NCBI RefSeq assembly: GCF_003668875.1
Contig: NZ_RAWM01000027.1
Location: 1-64,000 of the forward strand
Reading direction: 5' to 3'
Length of the DNA stretch: 64,000 nt
Source of the DNA: Corallococcus interemptor
GTDB taxonomy: Bacteria > Myxococcota > Myxococcia > Myxococcales > Myxococcaceae
Positions 1-9,101 of the stretch are shown in pieces. A program made the translations under genes and the position numbers. The notes beneath the pieces are model-generated. The model had not been told where the DNA came from and ran no database searches. It saw only the letters and a program-made list of their open reading frames with translations. The first letter of the stretch is position 1; each line of letters opens with the position of its first letter.

Positions 1-161
1 TCCCTCCACCGCACCCAGGGCAGGCGGACAGCCCTCCCCTCCCATCTGGGGTGTGGCCGGAAAATGGGGTGCCGGGTCCGCGCGGAGCGCTTGCCCTCCT
101 GGTTGCCCACCAGCCGATGGGAGGAATTGCGCGCCCGCCTTCCTGTGCAGAGCGTTGGAGG

Positions 162-2738
162 GTGAAGACCTCCGACACGCAGAGGCGGCTGCGCCGCTAC
201 CGGACGAAGCGCGACTTCCACCTGACGCCCGAACCGCCGCCGGACGTGAAGGCCCCGAAGTCGGGCGCGCCTGTCTTCGTCATCCACAAGCACGACGCGA
301 CGCGCCTTCACTACGACCTGCGGCTGGAGATTGGCGGCGTGCTGGTGAGCTGGGCCATCCCAAAGGGCCCCAGCCACGACCCCGCCGTGAAGCGGCTCGC
401 GGTGCAGACGGAGGACCACCCCCTCTCCTACGGGGACTTCGAGGGCCACATCCCGGATGACCAGTACGGCGGCGGGGATTCGCTGCTCTGGGAGTCCGGC
501 ACCTTCGAGACCACCGGTTCAGGAGACGCGGAGGCGCAGCTGAAGCGCGGGCACCTGGAGGTCGTGCTGCACGGCGCGAAGCTCAAGGGGCGCTGGCACC
601 TCATCCGCACGCGGCCGCGCGGCGGCAAGGCGCAGTGGCTCTTCTTCAAGGCGAAGGACGCGTACGCCAAGGCCGGCTACGACGTCACCGTGGAGCGCCC
701 CGAGTCCGTGAAGAGCGGGCAGGTGGAGACCCAGGGGCCCCGCAAGCCGGGCGTGCTGCGGAACAAGAAGCCTCCAGAGCCCGTGCGCAAGGCCCCCGTG
801 CGCAAGGCCGCGAAGAGGAAGCTGGCCCGGGTTCCCGCCAGACCCGAGAAGCTGCTGGAGCGCGTGTGGCCGCCCATGCTGGCGCGGCTGGCGGTGTCCG
901 ACGAGGTGCACGACGAGACGCACGCCTACGAGGTGAAATACGACGGCTTCCGCGCCGTGTGCGCCCTCACGAACGGGAAGCTCGCCTTCCAGAGCCGCCG
1001 GGGCAACGACCTGTCCAGCCGCTTCGCCCGGCTCGCCGCCGCGCTGCGAGAGCTGCCCGCGAAGGACGTCGTCGTGGATGGGGAGATTGTCGCGCTCGAC
1101 GCGAAGGGCCGCTCGCGCTTCCAGATTCTGCAGAACACGGAAGAGGGCGCGGAGCAGCGCTTCGTCGTCTTCGACCTCTTGTGGCTGGATGGCGAGGACC
1201 TGCGCGAGCTGCCCTATGAAGAGCGCCGCGCGCGGCTGGAGAAGCTGATGGCGAAGGCGCAGCAGCCCCTGCAGCTCTCCGAGAAGGTGGACCTGCCGCT
1301 GTCGCGCGCGCTGCTGGAGGCGCGGCGCAAGGGGTGGGAGGGGCTCATCGCCAAGCGCAAGGACTCGCCCTACACGGGCGCGCGCTCCGGGGACTGGTTG
1401 AAGCTGAAGGTCGTCGCGGGCCAGGAGGTCGTCATCCTGGGCTACCTGCCCATCAAGAACGAGCGGGCGAAGTCCGAGATTGGAGCGCTGCGCGTGGGCG
1501 TGCGCGGCAAGGACGGCTTCCACGACGTGGGCAAGGTGGGCACGGGCTACACGTCCAAGGACCGCCGCGAGCTGCGCTGGCTCCTGGACGCCACGCGCGT
1601 GAAGAAGCCCGCCGCCGTGGACGCGCCCTCGAGCTCCGACACCGTCTGGGTGAAGCCGAAGTACGTGGCCCAGGTGAACTTCACCGAGTGGACGAAGGAC
1701 GGCCGGCTGCGCCACCCCGTGTTCCAGGGCCTGCGCAGCGACAAGGTGCCGCAGGAGGTCGTGCGCGAGCGCCCCGCCCCCATCGAGGGCGCCGCGCGCC
1801 GGGGCTCACGCCGCGCGCCGGTGCAGGCCGCCGCGCGCACCGCGAAGGCGCCCTCGGTGAAGACGGCCCGCGGGAAGTCCTCGCGCGCGCCGGAGGTGAC
1901 CCTCACGCACGGCGACCGCGTGCTGTTCCCCGAGGACGGCCTGACGAAGGCGGACGTGTTCGCGTACTACGAGCAGGTGGCGCCGCTGCTCCTGCCCGTG
2001 CTCGCGGACCGGCCCCTGGCCCACCAGCAGTGGCCCGCGGGCATCCAGGCCCCGGGCTTCTTCCGGCACGAGCTGTCCGGCATCCCGTCATGGATGCCCA
2101 CCCTGCGCGTGCGCCACGAGGACAAGACGCTGCGCCACGTGAACGTGAAGGACACGCCCGCGCTGCTGTGGCTGGCCAACCAGTCCGCGCTCACGGTGCA
2201 CATGTGGCTGTCGCACGCGCCAAGGCTGGCGCAGCCGGACTTCGTGGTGTTCGACCTGGACCCCGGCGAGGGCGGCTGGAAGGACGTGGTGAGGGTGGCC
2301 ACCCTGCTGCACGCGCGCCTGGATGAGCTGGGGCTCAAGTCCTTCCCGAAGACGTCCGGCAAGCGCGGCCTGCACGTGCTGGTGCCCCTGGCGCCGGGCC
2401 ACACGTACGCGCGCACCCAGGCGTTCGCGGACGCGCGGGCGCGCGAGCTGGAGGAGGAGCTGGGGGACATCGCCACCACGGAGCGCTCCATCCGCGAGCG
2501 CGGCGGGCGGCTCTACATCGACGCGGGACAGAACGCGCGCGGCAAGACGGTGGTGGCGCCCTACTCCCTGCGCGCCGTGGAGGGCGCGCCCTTCTCCGCG
2601 CCGCTCGAGTGGAGCGAGGTGAACGGCCGCCTGGACCCGCACCGCTTCCGCCTGAAGACGCTGAAGAAGCGCCTGGATGCCGTGGGGGACCTGTTCGCCC
2701 CCGTGCTCCGGGTGAAGCAGGTGTTGCCGGACGAGTGA
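162..2738 (+). CDS. ligD: Multidomain ATP-dependent DNA ligase LigD (PE-ligase-polymerase)
   Basis: Bacterial non-homologous end-joining enzyme that trims, fills and seals DNA double-strand breaks with Ku. Counting from the GTG at 162 (858 aa), the order is an N-terminal 3'-phosphoesterase domain (about 15-170; His44, His50, Asp52, His86 and Tyr90 match the known metal/phosphate residues of the Pseudomonas enzyme shifted by two), an ATP-dependent ligase domain (about 230-510; adenylated Lys in the motif EVKYDGFRA, Lys259) and an AEP-type polymerase/primase domain (about 590-850; metal Asp pair in FDLDPGEG, residues 698 and 700). Two Arg/Lys/Ala-rich linkers separate the domains. This is the Pseudomonas-type order, not the mycobacterial one. 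No Ku gene lies in the window. The start is uncertain: the frame is open back to 51 (GTG) with an ATG at 117, and no candidate has an ideally spaced ribosome site; 162 was chosen because homologous sequence begins there. Confidence 0.93.
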   Translation: MKTSDTQRRLRRYRTKRDFHLTPEPPPDVKAPKSGAPVFVIHKHDATRLHYDLRLEIGGVLVSWAIPKGPSHDPAVKRLAVQTEDHPLSYGDFEGHIPDDQYGGGDSLLWESGTFETTGSGDAEAQLKRGHLEVVLHGAKLKGRWHLIRTRPRGGKAQWLFFKAKDAYAKAGYDVTVERPESVKSGQVETQGPRKPGVLRNKKPPEPVRKAPVRKAAKRKLARVPARPEKLLERVWPPMLARLAVSDEVHDETHAYEVKYDGFRAVCALTNGKLAFQSRRGNDLSSRFARLAAALRELPAKDVVVDGEIVALDAKGRSRFQILQNTEEGAEQRFVVFDLLWLDGEDLRELPYEERRARLEKLMAKAQQPLQLSEKVDLPLSRALLEARRKGWEGLIAKRKDSPYTGARSGDWLKLKVVAGQEVVILGYLPIKNERAKSEIGALRVGVRGKDGFHDVGKVGTGYTSKDRRELRWLLDATRVKKPAAVDAPSSSDTVWVKPKYVAQVNFTEWTKDGRLRHPVFQGLRSDKVPQEVVRERPAPIEGAARRGSRRAPVQAAARTAKAPSVKTARGKSSRAPEVTLTHGDRVLFPEDGLTKADVFAYYEQVAPLLLPVLADRPLAHQQWPAGIQAPGFFRHELSGIPSWMPTLRVRHEDKTLRHVNVKDTPALLWLANQSALTVHMWLSHAPRLAQPDFVVFDLDPGEGGWKDVVRVATLLHARLDELGLKSFPKTSGKRGLHVLVPLAPGHTYARTQAFADARARELEEELGDIATTERSIRERGGRLYIDAGQNARGKTVVAPYSLRAVEGAPFSAPLEWSEVNGRLDPHRFRLKTLKKRLDAVGDLFAPVLRVKQVLPDE

Positions 2739-2775
2739 GCAGGCGGCTGACGCGCCGCACCCTGAAGGGAGGTCT

Positions 2776-2786
2776 CCCCGAAGGGG
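2776..2786. terminator. Weak hairpin between ligD and the EamA gene
   Basis: A four-base-pair C/G stem with a GAA loop lies 38 bases after the ligD stop. It has no T-run, so it is at best a weak terminator. The EamA gene starts 27 bases later and could still be read through from ligD. Confidence 0.25.
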
Positions 2787-2812
2787 GCGGCGCGTGCTAG
2801 TGCCCGCGCGCC

Positions 2813-3766
2813 ATGTCGTCCGTGACCGTCGTGACCCCGGCCGTGCAGCCCGCGCCGCGGTGGAAGGTGTCCCTGGCCTACGCCACCTGCTTCCTCCTGT
2901 GGGGCTCCACGTGGGCCGCCGTGAAGGTGGGGCTGGAGGACCTGCCGCCCCTGCGCTTCGTGGGCACGCGCATGCTCGTGGCCGGGGTGGCGCTGTTGCC
3001 CTTCGCGCGCTCGCGAGGCACGGCGCTGGGCGGTGGCACCGGGTGGCGCATCGCGGGGCTGGGCGTGCTCCAGCTGGCGGTGCCCTTCGGGCTGCTCTTC
3101 GTGGCGCAGCAGTGGATCCCCTCCAGTTGGTCCGCGCTCCTCTTCTCCACCTTCCCCGTGTGGCTGCTCCTGGTGGGGAGAATCGTCTTTCCGGATCAGC
3201 CGCTCACCGGGCGCAAGCTCTTCGCCGCGGCGCTGGGCCTGACGGGCGTGGTGGCGCTCCAGCACCAGGAGCTGGTGTCGCTCAGCTTCTCCGGACAGGT
3301 GGTGCTGGGCTGCATGATGACGCTGTTCGCGGCGTCGGTGGTGGCGGTGGCCAACGTGCTGGTGCGCCGGCACATGACGCACGTGCCGCCGCACCTGCTC
3401 ACGCTGGTGCAGACCCTGAGCAGCGCCGCGTTGCTGCTGTCCGCGTCCGCGCTGCTGGAGTGGGACCAGCCGGCGCACTGGACGCCGAAGGCGATTGGCG
3501 CGCTGTTGTACCTGGCGTTCGGCGGGACGGTGCTCACCTACCAGTGCCTGTACTGGCTGCTGCCGCGCATCTCGCTGGCGGCGCTGGGGGCCATGGCGCT
3601 GCTGGACACGCTGGTGGCGGTGACGCTGGGCGTGGCGCTGCTGGGTGAGCCGCTCACGCCGTCCCTGCTCGCGGGCGGCGCGCTCATCCTCACGGCGGCG
3701 GCGCTCGCCAACCGCGACGAGGCCCCGGAGGCGAAGGCGCCTCCGGAAGCCCCGAGCGCGGGGTGA
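2813..3766 (+). CDS. EamA/DMT-family inner-membrane transporter
   Basis: A 317-residue integral membrane protein of the drug/metabolite transporter superfamily. It shows about ten hydrophobic segments in two tandem EamA halves. The first half carries the typical WGSTWAAVKVGLEDLPPL-like start, and the second begins around residue 165 with a new membrane segment containing VANVLVRRH. Members export small metabolites or amino acids; the substrate cannot be read from sequence. The C-terminus is a short charged tail rich in Glu, Ala and Pro. It follows ligD by 74 bases on the same strand and converges with the minus-strand FG-GAP gene, with only one base between the two stops. Confidence 0.9.
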   Translation: MSSVTVVTPAVQPAPRWKVSLAYATCFLLWGSTWAAVKVGLEDLPPLRFVGTRMLVAGVALLPFARSRGTALGGGTGWRIAGLGVLQLAVPFGLLFVAQQWIPSSWSALLFSTFPVWLLLVGRIVFPDQPLTGRKLFAAALGLTGVVALQHQELVSLSFSGQVVLGCMMTLFAASVVAVANVLVRRHMTHVPPHLLTLVQTLSSAALLLSASALLEWDQPAHWTPKAIGALLYLAFGGTVLTYQCLYWLLPRISLAALGAMALLDTLVAVTLGVALLGEPLTPSLLAGGALILTAAALANRDEAPEAKAPPEAPSAG

Positions 3767-3767
3767 A

Positions 3768-6700
3768 TCAGAACGGCAGGGGCAGCGCGTACGCCGTGCC
3801 GTTCTGCGTGCCGGTGCGGTAGCTCCTCGGCGCGCCGATGATGGCCGTGGGCGGCGAGCCTCCGGAGCCGGGGACGACGGAGAGGGACTGGCCCAGGAAG
3901 GAGCGCTCGGCGCCGTCGCCCACCACCAGGAGGAAGGGCGCCAGCGGGCCGGTGGACTTCGCGCCACCGGCGAAGAGGAACGCCGCGCCGTCGCCATCCG
4001 AGGCCACCGACGCGTTGGGCGCGCCCACCCACAGGTCCGGCACGCCGTCGCCGGTGAGGTCCCTGCCGCCCGACAGCGACGTGCCGAAGCTCACGGCGCG
4101 GGTGCGGTAGGTGAGGTTCAGCGGGGCCAGGTCGGCGACGTCCAGCAGCGTCTCACCGGTGGCGGGCGGGGTGAGCTTGCTGGTCTGGATGAGCAGCACC
4201 GCCTGCTGGCTCACGCCCTCCACCAGGTAGTTGTTGGCGCTCACCGCCAGGTAGTCCGCGCCGGAGGCTCCCAGGAACTTCCCCGCGCGCGTGGTGGCCA
4301 CGCCCAGGTTCATCAGCGCGCGCCCCACCTCCGTGTCCGCGGCGATGCGCACGGTGGCGCCCACCGTGCGGCCCCCACACTTCGAGCCGCCCTTGTCGAA
4401 GCCGTAGGCAATCACGATGCCCGAGTGCGTGTTGTCCGAGTAGCGCCACGCCACCTCGTCGCAGCCGTCCCCGTTGAGGTCGCCCACCGAGGCGATGGCG
4501 GAGGTCGCCGGCATCACGGTGTCTCCCCAGTGCGGCGCGGGCATGGGGGCGCTGGGCCACGAATACGCCGCGTCGCAGGCCAGCGTCATCTTCGCGAAGG
4601 ACGCGTCCTCCGGCGCGCGGCCCAGGAACACATCCATGCCGCGGTCGCGCAGCACGGCCACGTCCTCCTTGCCGTCGTTGTTGAAGTCGAAGCCGCCCAC
4701 CACGCCCCGGCCCATGTTGGTGCGCTTGCAGCGGGTGTTCGCCGCGTCATGGCAACCGTCGACCACGGACGGCGCGAACACGCGGTAGGCCGGCTTGAAG
4801 GTGCCGTCCGCCTGGCCCACCGACACCAGCAGTCCGCCCAGTGACTGCGTGGCCGTCGTCATGCAGGCGTTCTGCACGTAGGGGTCGCGCTCCGTCGCGG
4901 CGGAGTTCGTGGCCGGGATGACCAGCCCCGTGGCACCGGCCACCAGGTCCGGCCGCCCGTCGCCGTTGAAGTCCGTGAACGCCACGTCCACGCCCACGTT
5001 GCGGCCGCCATACCAAGGCGAGCTCGCGCCCTCGCCGGACACGATGGCCTTGCCCGGCGCCTCGGTGTCGAAGGTGTACGCGCGGCCCACGGTCAGGTCC
5101 GCGCCGTCGTTGTTGGGGCCCGGGCCGGAGAAGCCCGGCGAGCCCACCAGGGCCATCACCTTGCCGTTGAGGCGCGACACCGCCACGGTCTCACCGAAGC
5201 GCTCCACGCTGGCCTTCGCCGTCACGTCCATGCCGCTGCGCGCCCAGTCCGCCACCGACGCGCCGGCCCGGGTGAAGACATCCACGCGGCCGGTGAACGC
5301 CCCCGACGCGGAGGACGCGCGGCCGGAGAAGCCCGCCAGCACCGGGCCGGACGGCAGCTTCCACGCCGCGAGGCCCGCGCCCAGCACCTCCGACTTCGCC
5401 GAGCCACCCAGCGCCGCGAGCGGCTTGTTCATCACCGTGTTCTTGGACAGGCCCGTGAGCGGATACACCAGCACCTTGCCCGCGTTGCCCAGCGTCGCCG
5501 TGCCCGCCGTCACCGACGCATACGGCGCGCCCAGCAGCAGCTCCGGCCCCTGCGTGCCGTCCACGTCCATCACCGCCCAGCTCCGGGTGGCGTTGATGCT
5601 CCGCGCGTCGCCGTAGAAGCGCGCGAACGCGCTCGAAAGCGCCACCGTCGGAGGGTTCACCGCCGCCGGATCCGCCGCCAGCTTCGCGCCCCGCAGGTCG
5701 AAGAGGTACGCGCCGCCCGCGTCCTGCTGTGACGCCCCGCCGCCCGACGCGCTCAGGTTCGGCGAGTCCGCCCGGTCCGCCATCACCAGGAGGAACGGGG
5801 GACGGCTGCCCTCGCCGGGAATCGTCCCCAGGCGGAAGGTGCCCTCGTTGGCCATGGACTCCACGGCGGTGTTGGACACCAGCACGTAGAGGTCCGCGGC
5901 GGAGCGGTAGCGCGGCGCCGTGTCGCGCGCGAAGTACACCGCCACGGCCATCTGCTGCCCGTTGGTGGTGCCATCCGCGTTGAAGCGCGTCAGCCGGTGC
6001 AGCGCCGCCAGGTCCGGGCGGCCGTCGTCGTTGAGGTCCGCCACCGCGAGCGCGCGGCCCAGCTCCGTGGTGCTCTTCAGCGTGAACTTCCCGTCCTTGT
6101 CCAGGTCCTGGCCGCCCAGGCGCACCGCCGGCAGGTCCGGGAGGGCCTGTCCCTTGTTGAGGATGAAGATGTCGACGACGCCGCGCCGGCTGATGCCGGA
6201 GAGCGTGGACAGGTCTCCGCCGGGCGAGCCGACGAACAGATCCATGTCCCCGTCGCCATCCGCGTCCGCGATGGCCATGCCCGTGCCGAACCCGCCCCGG
6301 CCCAGGCCGGTGAGCGCGGGCCGCAGCAGCGCGGGCCCCTGCCCCGGCTTGAACGAATAGAGATACACCGCGCCCGAGTCACCGATGGTGACGTCCGCGC
6401 CCGGCGAGGACACCGCCAGGTCGGAGATGCCGTCGCCGTCCAGGTCGCCCACCGCCAGCATGTCGCCGAAGAGCGCGCCCTCCGTCTCACCCGTCAGCAC
6501 CCAGGTGGGCTTCGCGGGCAGGCCGGAGGAAGCGCCCTTGTAGACGAACACCGCGCCGCCCGTGGGGCGCGAAAGCTCGCTCTCGCGCTGGCCCACCGCC
6601 AGGTCCTGGATGCCGTCGCCGTCGAAGTCCGCGGTCACCAGCGTGGCCACGTCCGACAGCTTGCCGTGCGCCAGGAGGGGCCGCGTCAGCTCATCCAGCA

Positions 6701-7496
6701 CGCGCACCGACACCGGGGCCACGTCGCCGGTGAAGGCGTCCTTCGCCTCCAGCACGACCGTGCCCGTCGCGCCGGCCTCCACCACGATGCGGCCGTTCAC
6801 CACGGAGCCCGGGCCGGACTTCTTCGTCCACGTCACGCGGTCGGTGCCGCCCGCCGCGGCCAGCGGCGCGGAGGAACCCGACGGCACGCCCAGGTACTGC
6901 GGGTCCCCCACCAGCTTCGCCGCCTTGCTCACGGTGTACTGGAGCGCCACGGTGTCGCCGGACTTCGTGTCGCGCACCGTGATGACGTCCTGCGCCTCCA
7001 CCTGCCCCGCCGTGTAGACGCCCGTGTCGCTGAGCGTGGCGCCGGAGCCGTTGGTGGTGAGCGTGAAGACCGCCGTGCCCACCAGGCCCTCGATGAGGAT
7101 CTGGAAGGACGTGCCCGGCCGCAGCATCGCGCGCGCGGGCGAGACGCCGAAGCCGGCGATCACCTTCACCCGCACGCTGGTGGCGCCGCCGCACTGGTCG
7201 TCCACGACCGTCAGCGTGTCCTCGCCGGGCGTGGCGCCCGCGACGAAGCGGTTGCCTCGCATGTCGCCGGAGGATCCGCCCGCCTCCACGCGGTAGGAGT
7301 AGTGGCCGCTGCCGCCGCCGGCCGTCAGCGTGGCCACGCTGCCGGAGCGCACCGTGGTGGGCTCCGCCGACAGCGTCAGCGGGGCCAGGCCCTCACAGGG
7401 GCCCACGTAGGGGAGCTGATCCGCGGGCTTCAGCTCGCCGTCACAGCCCAGGGTCAGCAGCGCGGCGAGGGGGGTCGCGCGAAGAAGACGTTTCAT
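3768..7496 (-). CDS. Large FG-GAP repeat (integrin-alpha-like) lipoprotein
   Basis: A 1242-residue exported protein beginning with a lipoprotein signal (hydrophobic stretch then LTLGC, lipid Cys at 18). The first 270 residues look like Ig-like or bacterial Ig-fold modules (for example VRSGSVATLTAGGGSGHYSY). The remainder is a chain of FG-GAP/VCBS beta-propeller blades with calcium-loop motifs such as DFDGDGIQDLAVG, DLDGDGISDLAVS, DADGDGDMDLFVG, DLNDDGRPDLAAL and DFNGDGRPDLVAG. Such proteins bind ligands or surfaces outside the cell. It is last in a five-gene minus-strand set, 36 bases after the CxxCH lipoprotein gene, with a GAGG ribosome site before its ATG. Function is not assignable beyond a probable outer-membrane or surface adhesion/structural role. 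Confidence 0.9.
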   Translation of the reverse strand: MKRLLRATPLAALLTLGCDGELKPADQLPYVGPCEGLAPLTLSAEPTTVRSGSVATLTAGGGSGHYSYRVEAGGSSGDMRGNRFVAGATPGEDTLTVVDDQCGGATSVRVKVIAGFGVSPARAMLRPGTSFQILIEGLVGTAVFTLTTNGSGATLSDTGVYTAGQVEAQDVITVRDTKSGDTVALQYTVSKAAKLVGDPQYLGVPSGSSAPLAAAGGTDRVTWTKKSGPGSVVNGRIVVEAGATGTVVLEAKDAFTGDVAPVSVRVLDELTRPLLAHGKLSDVATLVTADFDGDGIQDLAVGQRESELSRPTGGAVFVYKGASSGLPAKPTWVLTGETEGALFGDMLAVGDLDGDGISDLAVSSPGADVTIGDSGAVYLYSFKPGQGPALLRPALTGLGRGGFGTGMAIADADGDGDMDLFVGSPGGDLSTLSGISRRGVVDIFILNKGQALPDLPAVRLGGQDLDKDGKFTLKSTTELGRALAVADLNDDGRPDLAALHRLTRFNADGTTNGQQMAVAVYFARDTAPRYRSAADLYVLVSNTAVESMANEGTFRLGTIPGEGSRPPFLLVMADRADSPNLSASGGGASQQDAGGAYLFDLRGAKLAADPAAVNPPTVALSSAFARFYGDARSINATRSWAVMDVDGTQGPELLLGAPYASVTAGTATLGNAGKVLVYPLTGLSKNTVMNKPLAALGGSAKSEVLGAGLAAWKLPSGPVLAGFSGRASSASGAFTGRVDVFTRAGASVADWARSGMDVTAKASVERFGETVAVSRLNGKVMALVGSPGFSGPGPNNDGADLTVGRAYTFDTEAPGKAIVSGEGASSPWYGGRNVGVDVAFTDFNGDGRPDLVAGATGLVIPATNSAATERDPYVQNACMTTATQSLGGLLVSVGQADGTFKPAYRVFAPSVVDGCHDAANTRCKRTNMGRGVVGGFDFNNDGKEDVAVLRDRGMDVFLGRAPEDASFAKMTLACDAAYSWPSAPMPAPHWGDTVMPATSAIASVGDLNGDGCDEVAWRYSDNTHSGIVIAYGFDKGGSKCGGRTVGATVRIAADTEVGRALMNLGVATTRAGKFLGASGADYLAVSANNYLVEGVSQQAVLLIQTSKLTPPATGETLLDVADLAPLNLTYRTRAVSFGTSLSGGRDLTGDGVPDLWVGAPNASVASDGDGAAFLFAGGAKSTGPLAPFLLVVGDGAERSFLGQSLSVVPGSGGSPPTAIIGAPRSYRTGTQNGTAYALPLPF

Positions 7497-7532
7497 GGAG
7501 GGTGCCTCGGAAGCAGTCGTGACGCGGGGATT

Positions 7533-9095
7533 TCAGGGCAGCGCGCCGGAGGACACCCAGCGCTGGATGAGGGCGAGGCCCTGCTGATCCAACGGCCCGT
7601 CCGCGGGCATGCGCAGGTCGCGCACCGCCGCGTTGATGAGCTGGGCGTTGGACTTCCACAGCTCATAGGTGTTCAGCGGCCGGCCCGGGCTGGTGGTGTG
7701 GCACTTGGCGCAGCGGGCCTCGTGGATGGGCCGGATGTCGCGCGCCCAGCTGGGGACGGTGGCGAGCGGCTGGTACACGAAGGGCAGCTGCCGGCGCGCC
7801 TCCTTGCCGTCCTCGAAGCGGGACACGACGCTCAGCGTGTGCCCGCCCGGGGTCAGGGAGGAGAAGGAGAACGCCTTGAGCGTCTCACCGTCCGCCTCCA
7901 GGCCGCCCATGCTGAACGCGGGCCCGGTGGCTTCGACCTCCTTGCCCTCCAGCTGGAAGAGGACGCTCCTGGGCGCGGTCCCCGGGGGCAGGCGGGCCTG
8001 GACCACCAGCCCGTCCTCCACCACCAGCATGCCCTGGTGCATGCCCGTCACGCGCGGCACCGGCATCTGGCTGATGGCCAGGGCCTGCTCGCCCACGCGG
8101 ATCCACGCACAGCCGCTCTCGTCCGCGGCCAGCAGCGTCACGCTCCCGGAGGGCAGCCCCTCCGCGGAGCCCCACACCTTCGCGTCCGCGTCGTAGGTGA
8201 AGAGCCGGTTGCCGGCGCGGGCCCAGAGGAAGCGCCCCGCGCCCAGGAGCTGCTCGGGCAGCGCCGGCAGGTCCACCGGGCTCCAGCCCTCCGCGTTGCG
8301 GCGCAGGAGGCGGGTGCTGGTGAGCACCCAGACCTCGCCCGCCACGCCCGTGCCCGCGCTCAGCCCCGCGAGCGCCCGCACCGTCTCACCGCCGGCGAGC
8401 GGCGCGTCCGAGCCGCGCACCTGGTAGACGCCCGGCGCGGAGGCCACTACGACGTTGAGGCGGCCCTCGCGCGTGAACCACAGGCCCGCGAGGCCGTCCT
8501 CCGCGGGCGCGGCCGTCATGGCGGTGATGTTGTTGAGCGGCTGCCCGGACAGCTTCAGCGACGCGAGCACGCCGCCCTGGATTTGAAACAGGCCGGTGGG
8601 GTGGGCAATCCACGCCGCGCCGTCCGCCGTCTGCGCGGTGGCGACGATGCCGGTGCCCAGCACCTCCTGCCACAGCGGCTCGATGAGCCAGCCCTGGTCC
8701 GCGAGGAACAGGCCGCGGTCCGTCTCCACCAGGGCGCTGTGCGGCCCCAGGCGGAAGGTGGCGCGCACGGAGCCCAGCACCGCGGTGTTCTGCGGGTGGG
8801 CGGCGAGCGCTGCCCGGGTGCCGTCCAGGCGCAGGCGCACGGCCTCGCCGCCAGCGGTGGCGAAGATGCCGCCGCCGGACTGGTCCGCGAAGCCGGGCAC
8901 CGCGGCCAGCGACTGCGCCGTGGTGACCTGGGTGGCCGTGAAGGCCGCGGGCTTCGCCGGGTCGCTGCCCGGGGGTGCGTCCTCGCCGCACGCGGAAGCC
9001 AGCGCCGCGGACATCAGCAGGAGCGAGGTGGACAGGAAGCGCGCCACGGCGGGGGAACCGTGGCGCGGATGGGGACGCAGGAGGGGAGTGCTCAT
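7533..9095 (-). CDS. Lipoprotein with C-terminal CxxCH haem-like motif
   Basis: A 520-residue lipoprotein: Arg/Pro-rich N-terminus, hydrophobic segment, then the lipobox ASAC around residue 36. The middle (about 60-300) has repeated short beta-strand patterns ending in Trp/Leu-Phe motifs (SGGGIFATAGGEAVRL, HPTGLFQIQGGVL), consistent with a beta-propeller but not provable here. The C-terminal 70 residues resemble the cytochrome-c-like domain found next to DUF1501/DUF1549 proteins: IRPIHEARCAKCH followed by an ADGPLD segment, with Cys462, Cys465 and His466. The ATG at 9095 is preferred over the TTG immediately upstream. The gene begins six bases after the DUF1501 stop and is probably co-transcribed with its neighbours. 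Haem attachment is inferred from the motif only. Confidence 0.85.
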   Translation of the reverse strand: MSTPLLRPHPRHGSPAVARFLSTSLLLMSAALASACGEDAPPGSDPAKPAAFTATQVTTAQSLAAVPGFADQSGGGIFATAGGEAVRLRLDGTRAALAAHPQNTAVLGSVRATFRLGPHSALVETDRGLFLADQGWLIEPLWQEVLGTGIVATAQTADGAAWIAHPTGLFQIQGGVLASLKLSGQPLNNITAMTAAPAEDGLAGLWFTREGRLNVVVASAPGVYQVRGSDAPLAGGETVRALAGLSAGTGVAGEVWVLTSTRLLRRNAEGWSPVDLPALPEQLLGAGRFLWARAGNRLFTYDADAKVWGSAEGLPSGSVTLLAADESGCAWIRVGEQALAISQMPVPRVTGMHQGMLVVEDGLVVQARLPPGTAPRSVLFQLEGKEVEATGPAFSMGGLEADGETLKAFSFSSLTPGGHTLSVVSRFEDGKEARRQLPFVYQPLATVPSWARDIRPIHEARCAKCHTTSPGRPLNTYELWKSNAQLINAAVRDLRMPADGPLDQQGLALIQRWVSSGALP

Positions 9096-9101
9096 CAAGG
9101 T

